A stretch of DNA of 64,000 nucleotides from Erythrobacter sp. HL-111 (lineage in GTDB: Bacteria > Pseudomonadota > Alphaproteobacteria > Sphingomonadales > Sphingomonadaceae), in assembly GCF_900105095.1 (NCBI RefSeq), contig NZ_LT629743.1:1798001-1862000 (forward strand). Reading direction: 5' to 3'. The notes beneath the pieces are model-generated. The model was not told where the DNA came from, made no database searches, and saw only the letters and a program-made list of their open reading frames with translations. This document shows, piece by piece, positions 55,083 through 62,916 of this stretch. Each line of letters opens with the position of its first letter. The first letter of the stretch is position 1. Position numbers and translations under genes: made by a program.

Positions 55083-55209
55083 GTCCGAATTCGAGGCACC
55101 GCGCCATTTCGCGCTCCGCTTCCCCGCCGCCCTTGACCGCGCGCTTGGCGAGGTCGAAACCGGGAGCAATGCCGAATTCCCGACGATCATCGCGCGGAAG
55201 CCGGCGTGA
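55083..55209 (+). pseudogene. 3' remnant of a native high-GC gene
   Basis: Frame +1 from about 55083 to the TGA at 55207-55209 has strong native codon bias (nearly all G/C third positions) and reads FALRFPAALDRALGEVE and EFPTIIARKPA before the stop. It has no start in the high-GC part. Its stop overlaps the next gene by GTGA, as in intact coupled genes here. The ending resembles C-termini of some SAM-dependent methyltransferases, a weak guess. It looks like the tail of a gene whose front was replaced by the WbsX segment. Confidence 0.6.
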
Positions 55210-56480
55210 CCATCGCGTCTACGGCCCGGTCGTTGTTCAAACGCAAGGCTCCGCCGCAGCTCAAGGCGCTGTTCCTGAAAGTGCGGGCCGGGTTCGCCCC
55301 CCCGCCCATCGACGACGTCGTGCTCGCCGAATATCGGGCGATGCCCGACAAGACGGCGACCGCGCGCCTGAACCTCGTCCTGCCGCTGCTGCAGAAGGGT
55401 TCGGATTTCGGGGGCACGGCGACCGGCATCGACATCTTCAGCCGCCTCTATCTCGAACTTGCCGCCACCGAGGCGATCGACCTTCGCGTTCTCGTTACCG
55501 ACGTGGTCGCGGAAACCGATCCCTCGATCGTCACGAGCCGGGCGGCGAAGGCGGGCCTGACCATCTCCCCCGGCCAGATCGAGACGGTGCAGCGCCGCGA
55601 TGATCCGATCGCAATCCGCGAACGCGACCTGTTCGTGACCTACAACTGGTGGACCACGCTCGCTTTCGCGAAGCTGCGCGATGCCCAGGCGACACTCTTC
55701 GACCGGGCGCCCGTTCCCCTGGTCTGGCTGATGCAGGACTACGAGCCGGCCTTCATGCCGTTCTCGTCCGCGCACTTGCTGGCGCGCGCGGCCTACGACG
55801 GCTCGCAGCCGCTCTGGGGCGTGATCAACAGCGGCAATCTCGCCCGATACATCCGGACCGCCGGGCACCGGCCCGAGCGCTCCTTCGTCTTCGAACCGGT
55901 CATCCCGGATGGCCTGCGCCCCTATCTCGATCGGGTCGCCACATCGCCAAGGCACAAGCGCGTGCTGGTCTATGGCCGGCCGACGGTCGAACGCAATTGC
56001 TTCCCCGCGCTGGTCCGCGGCCTCAGGCGATGGGCGCGGGACTATCCGCAATTCTCCGATTGGCAGGTCGTCTCGGCCGGTGTCGAACACGGGCCGGTCG
56101 ATCTGGGCGATGGCCGCAAGCTGCGGTCGGTCGGCAAGCTGTCGCTCGACGCCTATGCGGAAATGCTCCTCGGCAGCTCTGCCGGGGTGAGCCTGATGGC
56201 CTCGCCGCATCCGAGCTACCCCCCTCTGGAAATGGCGCATTTCGGCCTCAGGACCATCACCAACAGCTATCTCCACAAGGATCTTTCGCGGTTCCATCCG
56301 AACATCACCTCGCTCGAATCGATCGCGGAGGAGCCGCTCGCGCAGGCCCTGGCCGATGCCTGCGGGCATTTCGGCACCGGGCCGACGGTCCATCGCAATC
56401 CGGATTACCTGCGGGATGACGCCTATCCCTTCATGACCGATCTTCGTGATGCGGTGCGGCAGGAACTGCGTTCGGGGTAA
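55206..56480 (+). CDS. WsaF-like glycosyltransferase (probable rhamnosyltransferase)
   Basis: A 424-residue GT4-type protein. The block LVWLMQDYEPAFMPFSSAH and the later YPPLEMAHFGLRTITNSY resemble WsaF, the beta-1,2-rhamnosyltransferase of S-layer glycan synthesis, and related capsule enzymes. The presence of complete rml genes next door fits dTDP-rhamnose as donor. The GTG start at 55206 overlaps the remnant's stop. It converges on rfbB with three bases between. Confidence 0.8.
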   Translation: MTIASTARSLFKRKAPPQLKALFLKVRAGFAPPPIDDVVLAEYRAMPDKTATARLNLVLPLLQKGSDFGGTATGIDIFSRLYLELAATEAIDLRVLVTDVVAETDPSIVTSRAAKAGLTISPGQIETVQRRDDPIAIRERDLFVTYNWWTTLAFAKLRDAQATLFDRAPVPLVWLMQDYEPAFMPFSSAHLLARAAYDGSQPLWGVINSGNLARYIRTAGHRPERSFVFEPVIPDGLRPYLDRVATSPRHKRVLVYGRPTVERNCFPALVRGLRRWARDYPQFSDWQVVSAGVEHGPVDLGDGRKLRSVGKLSLDAYAEMLLGSSAGVSLMASPHPSYPPLEMAHFGLRTITNSYLHKDLSRFHPNITSLESIAEEPLAQALADACGHFGTGPTVHRNPDYLRDDAYPFMTDLRDAVRQELRSG

Positions 56481-56483
56481 GCT

Positions 56484-57536
56484 TCAACCCGCCAGCAGCG
56501 GGCGCCACCAGTCCTCGCGTTCGAGATACCAGCGCAGCGTCTGGCGCAGGCCCTCGTCGAAGCTCCGGGTGGGTTCATAGCCGAGTTCCGCGCGCGCCTT
56601 GGTCTCGTCGATCGCATAGCGCCGGTCGTGCCCGGCGCGATCGGTGACGAAGGACTTCAATGTCTCGGTCTTTTCCCCGCGCGCTGCCGGGGCATCGGGA
56701 AAGCGGTCGGCAAGGCCCTCGATCTCCTCGAACGCCCGATCGACCTCGCGGCAGATCGCCTCGACCACCTCGACGTTCGGCAATTCCGCTCCGCCGCCGA
56801 TATTGTAGGTTTCGCCCGGTCGGCCACGTTCGAGGCAGGCCTCGATACCGCGGCAATGGTCCTCGACATGGAGCCAGTCGCGCACGTTCATCCCGTCGCC
56901 GTAGATCGGCAGCCTGCGCCCGTGCAGGGCGTTCAGGACGAACAGCGGGATCAGCTTTTCGGGGTATTGGTAGGGGCCGTAATTGTTCGAGCAATTGCTC
57001 GTCGTCACCTGCAGCCCGAAGGTGTGGTGATAGGCGCGCACGAGATGGTCCGACGCCGCCTTCGATGCAGAGTAGGGCGAATTGGGCGCGTAGGGCGTCG
57101 TCTCGCTGAACGCCGGGTCGTCCGGTTCCAGCGAACCGAACACCTCGTCGGTGGAGATGTGGTGGAACCGATGCTCGATCCCGTCGCCCTCGAGCCAGAC
57201 CGCGCGCGCCGCCTTGAGCAGGCTGTTCGTGCCGAGGATATTGGTGTCGATGAACGCATCCGGCCCGGTGATCGAGCGATCGACATGGCTTTCGGCCGCG
57301 AAGTGCACGATCGTCGCGATCTCGCGTTCGCGCAGGAGCTGCTCGACCAGCGCGGTGTCGCGGATGTCCCCCTCGACCAGTTCGGCGCGATTGGCCCCGG
57401 CAAGGGTCGAACGGTTCCCGGCATAGGTCAGCGCGTCGAGGACGATGATCGCGTCGTCGGGATGGTGCGCGGTCCAGTAATGGACGAAATTGCCGCCTAT
57501 GAACCCGGCCCCGCCGGTTACGAGCAGGTTAGCCAA
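56484..57536 (-). CDS. rfbB: dTDP-glucose 4,6-dehydratase
   Basis: A 350-residue SDR enzyme, second step of dTDP-L-rhamnose synthesis. Markers are TGGAGFIGGNFVHYW, FAAESHVDRS, STDEVFGSL, YSASKAASDHLV (catalytic Tyr/Lys), and NCSNNYGPYQYPEKLIPLF. The start is a TTG at 57536 overlapping the rfbD stop (TTGGCTAA); the frame is open further upstream but the fold begins here. Last gene of the rfbACDB order. Confidence 0.95.
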   Translation of the reverse strand: MANLLVTGGAGFIGGNFVHYWTAHHPDDAIIVLDALTYAGNRSTLAGANRAELVEGDIRDTALVEQLLREREIATIVHFAAESHVDRSITGPDAFIDTNILGTNSLLKAARAVWLEGDGIEHRFHHISTDEVFGSLEPDDPAFSETTPYAPNSPYSASKAASDHLVRAYHHTFGLQVTTSNCSNNYGPYQYPEKLIPLFVLNALHGRRLPIYGDGMNVRDWLHVEDHCRGIEACLERGRPGETYNIGGGAELPNVEVVEAICREVDRAFEEIEGLADRFPDAPAARGEKTETLKSFVTDRAGHDRRYAIDETKARAELGYEPTRSFDEGLRQTLRWYLEREDWWRPLLAG

Positions 57537-58392
57537 GCCGCGTTTCCTCCCGGAGCATGTGCCGCAGGTTCTCGCGCCAGTGGACCGGCGCATCGCCGAT
57601 CGCCTCGCGCGTCGCCCGGCAGTCCAGCAGCGAGAAGGCCGGGCGCCGCGCCGGGGTCGGATAATCCGCGGTCGTAATCGGGCGGATCGTCGGCAGGCGG
57701 TCGAGCAGGCCGAGCGCCAAGCCTTCCTCGGCGATCGCCACGGCGAAATCGTACCAGCTCGCAACGCCTGCATCGCTGTGATGGAAGATGCCGTTCGCCT
57801 CGCGCTCGACGAGCGCCCAGATCGTCCGGGCAAGTCCCGTCGCCCAGGTCGGCGACCCGATCTGGTCGGCCACGACAGCCACTTCCCCGCGCTCCTTCAT
57901 GAGGCGCAGCATCGTGCGGACGAAATTCGCGCCGCCCGCCTCGTAGACCCAGGCCGTCCGCACCAGCAGGTCGCTTGCGCGGCAATGCGCCTCGCCTTCG
58001 GCCTTGGTGCGTCCGTAGGCCGACAGCGGAGCCGGTTCGTCGCCGGGCCGGTAGGCCCGCGCGCCGGCGCCGTCGAAGACGAAATCGGTCGAGACATGGA
58101 CGAGCTTGCCGCCGGTCTCCTCCATCGCTTCGGCCATGATCCCGACCGCGTCGGAATTGATCGCCCGGGCGACATCCTCCTCTTCCTCGGCCCGGTCGAC
58201 CGCGGTGTAGGCGGCGGCGTTGAGGATCAGGTCGGGCGCTTCGACCGCGAGCCGCGCCCGCAGCATCGCCGCGTCGGTGAGATCGACATCGTCCACGTCG
58301 ATCGCGTTGAGGTCGGCAAAGTCCGGGGCACAGCGCTGCAAGGCTCCGCCGAGCTGCCCGCCCGCTCCGGTGACAAGGACCTTCATCGCCAT
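57529..58392 (-). CDS. rfbD: dTDP-4-dehydrorhamnose reductase
   Basis: A 287-residue SDR reductase, final step to dTDP-L-rhamnose. Key segments are VLVTGAGGQLG, NAAAYTAVDRAE, STDFVFDG, YGRTKAEGE (catalytic Tyr/Lys) and RTAWVYEAGGANFV. The true start may be the second Met (two codons in). It follows rfbC by 70 bp and overlaps rfbB by eight. Confidence 0.94.
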   Translation of the reverse strand: MAMKVLVTGAGGQLGGALQRCAPDFADLNAIDVDDVDLTDAAMLRARLAVEAPDLILNAAAYTAVDRAEEEEDVARAINSDAVGIMAEAMEETGGKLVHVSTDFVFDGAGARAYRPGDEPAPLSAYGRTKAEGEAHCRASDLLVRTAWVYEAGGANFVRTMLRLMKERGEVAVVADQIGSPTWATGLARTIWALVEREANGIFHHSDAGVASWYDFAVAIAEEGLALGLLDRLPTIRPITTADYPTPARRPAFSLLDCRATREAIGDAPVHWRENLRHMLREETRLG

Positions 58393-58462
58393 CCTCCGCC
58401 CGCCCGGGGATCGGCCGGACCACCGGCGCCGGGAACCATGCCGCGCGCTGCACCTGCCGCGA

Positions 58463-59008
58463 TCATGCGAATGCCTCCGCCTGCGCCAGCGGGACGCCCT
58501 TCCCGTCCTTGGCCGACACGACCGGATCGAGCCCGTCGAGCGGCCAGTCGATGCCGACCGCCGGATCGTCCCAGGCCAGCGTGTGTTCGCATTCGGGGGC
58601 GTAGGGCGCGGTGCACTTGTAGAGGAAGTCGGTATCGTCCTCGAGCGTCAGGAAACCGTGGGCGAAGCCTTCGGGGATCCACAGCATCCGCTTGTTGTCG
58701 GCCGAAAGCTCCACCCCGATCCATTGCCCGAAATGGTCGGAAGACCGGCGCAGGTCGACGGCGACATCGAAGACCCGCCCCCGCGCGACCCGCACGAGCT
58801 TGCCCTGCGCGCCGGGGTTCTGGAAATGCAGCCCGCGCAGGACGCCGCGCTGCGAATGGCTGTGATTGTCCTGCACGAAGGCAAGCTCGAGCCCCAGCCG
58901 CGCGAAAACCGATTCGCTCCAGGTTTCCATGAAGAAGCCGCGCTCGTCGCCGAAGACGCGCGGCTCGACGATCAGGGGACCGGGGATCGCGGTGGGGATC
59001 AGTTTCAC
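58463..59008 (-). CDS. rfbC: dTDP-4-dehydrorhamnose 3,5-epimerase
   Basis: A 181-residue cupin-fold epimerase, third step of dTDP-rhamnose synthesis. Markers are [30 protein letters not shown] (with the catalytic His), [13 protein letters not shown] and DPAVGIDWP. The GTG start overlaps the rfbA stop (GTGA). Length is standard. Confidence 0.95.
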   Translation of the reverse strand: MKLIPTAIPGPLIVEPRVFGDERGFFMETWSESVFARLGLELAFVQDNHSHSQRGVLRGLHFQNPGAQGKLVRVARGRVFDVAVDLRRSSDHFGQWIGVELSADNKRMLWIPEGFAHGFLTLEDDTDFLYKCTAPYAPECEHTLAWDDPAVGIDWPLDGLDPVVSAKDGKGVPLAQAEAFA

Positions 59009-59907
59009 GCGGGGTGCGGCTCGCTCAGCAATCGCATCAGGTATTCGCCGTAACCCGACTTGCGAAGCGGCCCGGCGATCTCCTCGAGCCGGGCATCGTC
59101 GATGAAGCCCTGTCGCCAGGCGATCTCCTCCGGACAGGCGATCTTGAAGCCCTGCCGTTCCTCGGTAATGCGGACATAGGTCGCGGCATCGAGCAGCGAG
59201 GCGTGGGTTCCGGTATCGAGCCAGGCGAATCCGCGGCCCATCAGTTCGACCGACATCGCGCCGTCGTCGAGATAGAGCCGGTTCAGATCGGTGATCTCGA
59301 GCTCCCCGCGGGCGGAGGGGCGAAGGTCGCGGGCACGATCCACCACCGTCTCGTCGTAGAAATAGAGACCGGTCACGGCGTAGTTGGACTTGGGCTCGGC
59401 GGGCTTCTCCTCGATCGACACCGCCCTGCCCGCCGCATCGAACTCGACCACGCCGAACGCCTGCGGGTTGGTGACGCGATAGGCGAACACGCTTGCTCCG
59501 GCCGTGCGCGCGTCGGCCCGGTGGAGCAGATCGGGAAGGCCGTGGCCGTAGAAGATGTTGTCCCCGAGGATCAGCGCGCTCGGCCCGCCAGAGACGAAAT
59601 CCGCGCCGATGTGGAACGCCTGGGCGAGGCCTTCGGGACGGGGCTGCACGGCATAGCTGAGGGCGATCCCGAAATCCGATCCGTCGCCGAGCACGCGCTG
59701 GAACTGCTCGGCGTCCTCGGGGGTGGTGATGATCAGGATGTCGCGGATGCCCGTCAGCATCAGGGTGCTGAGCGGGTAGTAGATCATCGGCTTGTCGAAG
59801 ACCGGCATGAGCTGTTTCGAAACGCCGCGGGTGAGGGGGTAAAGCCGGGTGCCGGACCCCCCTGCAAGGATGATCCCCCGCCGCGCCGTACTGCCTGCCT
59901 GGCTCAA
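59005..59907 (-). CDS. rfbA: Glucose-1-phosphate thymidylyltransferase
   Basis: A 300-residue nucleotidyltransferase, first step of dTDP-rhamnose synthesis. The N-terminus holds [32 protein letters not shown], then [13 protein letters not shown] and [20 protein letters not shown]. The start is a TTG at 59907, nine codons before the fold. It leads the minus-strand rfbACDB operon, divergent from the RiPP-like operon. Confidence 0.95.
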   Translation of the reverse strand: MSQAGSTARRGIILAGGSGTRLYPLTRGVSKQLMPVFDKPMIYYPLSTLMLTGIRDILIITTPEDAEQFQRVLGDGSDFGIALSYAVQPRPEGLAQAFHIGADFVSGGPSALILGDNIFYGHGLPDLLHRADARTAGASVFAYRVTNPQAFGVVEFDAAGRAVSIEEKPAEPKSNYAVTGLYFYDETVVDRARDLRPSARGELEITDLNRLYLDDGAMSVELMGRGFAWLDTGTHASLLDAATYVRITEERQGFKIACPEEIAWRQGFIDDARLEEIAGPLRKSGYGEYLMRLLSEPHPA

Positions 59908-60096
59908 CCGAACCCCCTCGCACTAGCCCGGCGGGCCGCATCGCAGCATAGCCATTGGGGGTCAACGGAAAACTCGCCGCGCGGACTTTCCAATCGGCGG
60001 CGCGCGGTGCATAGGAAACCCTGTCAAGCCGCGCCTGCCGCCCGCCCGCTGAAGAACGAATGGTGGTCGACACGATTCCCGACGGACCTTCTCGCG

Positions 60097-61242
60097 ATGC
60101 ACGTTGAGACCATCGACCACTATCTGGCCGGTTGTGTCGCCAACGGATTGCGCGCGCAATACCCGCCGGCATGGCCCGCCCGGTTCGCGGATTGCGAGGA
60201 AAAGGTCGCCGCCCGCATCGCCTTTCACGGCATCAGCCTGCTGCTGTGGGAGGCCGATCCGGTCGCTTCGGGCTGGCCGCAGGGCCTCACCCGCACCTTG
60301 CGGGACGAAGCCACGGGCCAGAGCTTCTGGGAGGAGAGCCATCGCGCCGCGATCTCCCCCCTCCTCGAGAGCCTCGCCGAAGCGGGCGTCGAGGCGGTCG
60401 TGCTGAAGGGGACGGCGCTCGCCTATTCGCTCTATCCGCGCCCGGCCCTGCGCCGCCGGGGAGACACCGACATCCTCGTGCGCGAGCGCGACAAGGCGCG
60501 CACGCGCCGCGTTTTCGCGGATTGCGGCTTCGAGCGCGTCGGGGACAGCCTCAGCTTTCAGGAAATGTGGCAGGCGAAGGGGCGCGAAGGCTTCGATCAC
60601 TTCGTCGACCTGCACTGGCGCATCAGCGCGAGCGCGAATCTCGCGAAGCACCTCGAACGCGGCGGCGTGGCCGACACCGTCATTCCCATCCCCGCCCTCT
60701 CCCGCCGGGCCATCGGCATCGACCCGATCGGCAACCTCGTCCTCGTCTGCATGAACCGCGGCCTGCACGAAGTGTTCGGCTACGTCGCCGGGGACGAGAA
60801 GCTGCACAGCGGGGATCGCCTGATCTGGGCGGTCGACCTGCACCTGATCTGCGCTCTCCTGCAGCCGCGCGACTGGGCGCGGCTGGTGGAGCTGGCGGAG
60901 CGCAGCGGCACGGCGGTGCAGGTCCGCGCCGGGCTCGAATTCGCGCGAAGGGCGCTGGGCACCGCGGTGCCCGGCCATGTCCGCGAAGCGCTCGCGCGGG
61001 ATGGCGGCGCGCGGGACCTGAACAGCTACATCTCGACCGGATCGGCGATGGAGCGCCTGCGGCTCGACCTCGAGGCCTGCGAGGGGGTGCTCGCCCGGGC
61101 AAGCCTCGTCGGATCGACCATCGCCCCCGGGCCGGAAAAGCTGCGCGAGCGGTATCCGGACGCCGCGGGTTGGCCGATCGCCGCGCTGCGCGGGCGAAGA
61201 CTGGTCGAGGGCCTGTTCAGGCTTGCGACGGGGCGCGGCTGA
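60097..61242 (+). CDS. Nucleotidyltransferase family protein (PF14907 type)
   Basis: A 381-residue protein. The segment VVLKGTALAYSLYPRPALRR, then GDTDILVRERDK, is the signature of the minimal nucleotidyltransferase domain (two Asp of DTD as metal ligands) often found beside peptide maturation genes. A related protein acts in the paeninodin-type lasso peptide cluster. The first ATG is at 60097; an upstream GTG near 60007 is in frame and would add about 30 residues. It is followed after six bases by the ABC exporter. Confidence 0.8.
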   Translation: MHVETIDHYLAGCVANGLRAQYPPAWPARFADCEEKVAARIAFHGISLLLWEADPVASGWPQGLTRTLRDEATGQSFWEESHRAAISPLLESLAEAGVEAVVLKGTALAYSLYPRPALRRRGDTDILVRERDKARTRRVFADCGFERVGDSLSFQEMWQAKGREGFDHFVDLHWRISASANLAKHLERGGVADTVIPIPALSRRAIGIDPIGNLVLVCMNRGLHEVFGYVAGDEKLHSGDRLIWAVDLHLICALLQPRDWARLVELAERSGTAVQVRAGLEFARRALGTAVPGHVREALARDGGARDLNSYISTGSAMERLRLDLEACEGVLARASLVGSTIAPGPEKLRERYPDAAGWPIAALRGRRLVEGLFRLATGRG

Positions 61243-61248
61243 ACGGCC

Positions 61249-62916
61249 ATGCTGCGGCGCTGGGCATACCGGTTCAGGAGCCGTCTTGCGGTGATCGGCC
61301 TGCTCGCGGTGCTGAGCTCCGCGGCGATGCTGGCGGTGCCGTGGCTGGCCGGGCAGTTCGTCGGCGGCGTCGTGGGCGAAGCCGACATCGATACCGGCCG
61401 CGTGCTCGCACTGCTCGCGCTCACCCTCGCCGCGCTGGCCGCGATCACCATCGCGGTGACGATCGTCTCGGAGGACGCCTCGGGCCGGATCCTCGCCGAC
61501 CTGCGGCAGGACATCTACGCCCATATCCAGAGACTGCCGCCCGCCTTCCACGACCAGGCGCGCGGCGGGGACCTGCTCGCGCTGATGACCTACGAAGTCA
61601 CCAACCTGAGCACCTTCCTCACCGCCACCCTCGCCCAGGTTCCCGCGATGATCGTCACCGCGCTGGGCGCGAGCGTCCTGCTGCTGCTGCTCGACCCGAT
61701 CCTCGCCCTTTCCATCCCGGTGCTGGTCCCGGCCTTCTTCGTGACGCTCAAGCTGGTCGGGCGAGCCCAGCGCAAACTGGCCGAACGCAAGCGCGAAGCC
61801 GAGGTCGAGGTCGTCACCCGAGCCGCCAGCGACCTCGACATGATCGAGGCGATCAAGGCCTTCGCCGTCGAGGAGCACCACGAACGCGGCTACCGCGCGG
61901 CGGTCGAACGCGCCCGCCGGCTCGCCCTCGCGCAGACCCGGTTGGGCGCCTTCGTCGGGCCGTTCTCGGCGCTGGCCGCCGCATTCGCGGCGATCGTGAT
62001 CCTGTTTCACGGCAGCGACGGGCGCGAGTCCGGGGAACTGTTTGCCTTCCTGCTCTACGCGGCCCTGCTGACGCGGCCGGTCGGGAGCCTCGCGAGCACC
62101 TACGGCCGGTTCCAGATCGCCCTCGGCACGCTCCGCCGGCTCGAGGAGGTGATGGCGATGGAGCCGGAACCCGGCTATCGCGCGCCCCGCAGGCTCGCCC
62201 GGGGCAAGGGCGCAATCGCGCTGGAGCAGGTCAGTTTCGGCTATCCCGGCCGCCCGCCCCTGCTCGACAGGGTGGACCTCGAGATCAGGCCCGGCGAGAT
62301 CGTCGCGCTCACGGGCGAGAACGGGATCGGCAAGTCGACGCTCGTCAAGCTCATCCTGCGCTTCTACGAACCCGACGAAGGGCGCATCACTCTCGACGGA
62401 GAGGACATCGCCGGCCTCCAGGTGCAGGACGTGCGGCGGCAATTCGGCTACGTGCCGCAGCGCGCCCTGCTGTTCGACGGGACCGTGTTCGAAAACATCG
62501 CCTTCGGCCTGCCCGATTGCGATCCCGCCGCGCTCGAACGCGCTGCCCGGCACGCGCAGGCCTGGGAATTCATCCAGCGCCTGCCGCAAGGCTTCGAAAC
62601 CCCGATCGGCGACGACGGCGTGCGGCTTTCCGGCGGCCAGCGCCAGCGGATCGCGCTCGCCCGGGCGCTGCTGCGCGATCCGCCGATCCTGATCTTCGAC
62701 GAGGCGACCAGCATGTACGACCTCGAGGGCGAGGCGGCCTTCGTCGAATCCTGCATCCGGTCGCTCGAGGGCCGGACGGTCATCATCATCACGCACCGCC
62801 CGGCGAGCCTCGCGCTCGCGGACCGCGTGATCGCGGCGGGCGATCTCGGCTATGCCATGCATCGCGCCGCGGCGGGCACACCTCCCGGCCAGGCAGGACG
62901 CGGGGCCCTGAGGTGA
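61249..62916 (+). CDS. ABC exporter (fused membrane and ATPase domains)
   Basis: A 555-residue half-transporter of the MsbA/lantibiotic exporter type: six membrane helices (residues 10-300), then the ATPase with Walker A GENGIGKST (about residue 358), Q-loop YVPQRALLFDG, signature LSGGQRQRI and Walker B ILIFDEAT. The D-loop is SMYD, not the usual SALD. It lacks an N-terminal C39 peptidase, so any leader is removed elsewhere. The stop overlaps the next gene by GTGA. Export of a small peptide is inference from neighbours. Confidence 0.88.
   Translation: MLRRWAYRFRSRLAVIGLLAVLSSAAMLAVPWLAGQFVGGVVGEADIDTGRVLALLALTLAALAAITIAVTIVSEDASGRILADLRQDIYAHIQRLPPAFHDQARGGDLLALMTYEVTNLSTFLTATLAQVPAMIVTALGASVLLLLLDPILALSIPVLVPAFFVTLKLVGRAQRKLAERKREAEVEVVTRAASDLDMIEAIKAFAVEEHHERGYRAAVERARRLALAQTRLGAFVGPFSALAAAFAAIVILFHGSDGRESGELFAFLLYAALLTRPVGSLASTYGRFQIALGTLRRLEEVMAMEPEPGYRAPRRLARGKGAIALEQVSFGYPGRPPLLDRVDLEIRPGEIVALTGENGIGKSTLVKLILRFYEPDEGRITLDGEDIAGLQVQDVRRQFGYVPQRALLFDGTVFENIAFGLPDCDPAALERAARHAQAWEFIQRLPQGFETPIGDDGVRLSGGQRQRIALARALLRDPPILIFDEATSMYDLEGEAAFVESCIRSLEGRTVIIITHRPASLALADRVIAAGDLGYAMHRAAAGTPPGQAGRGALR

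Noticed and set aside
59908..60096. Possible lasso precursor gene upstream of the nucleotidyltransferase
   Set aside because: Short frames exist on both strands but none has a leader/core pattern, ribosome site or plausible core peptide.
59962..62862. A 966-codon minus-strand open frame opposite the nucleotidyltransferase and ABC exporter
   Set aside because: It is an antisense shadow caused by high GC. The plus strand has full catalytic motifs, and the antisense product has no domain and biased Arg/Glu/Gly composition.
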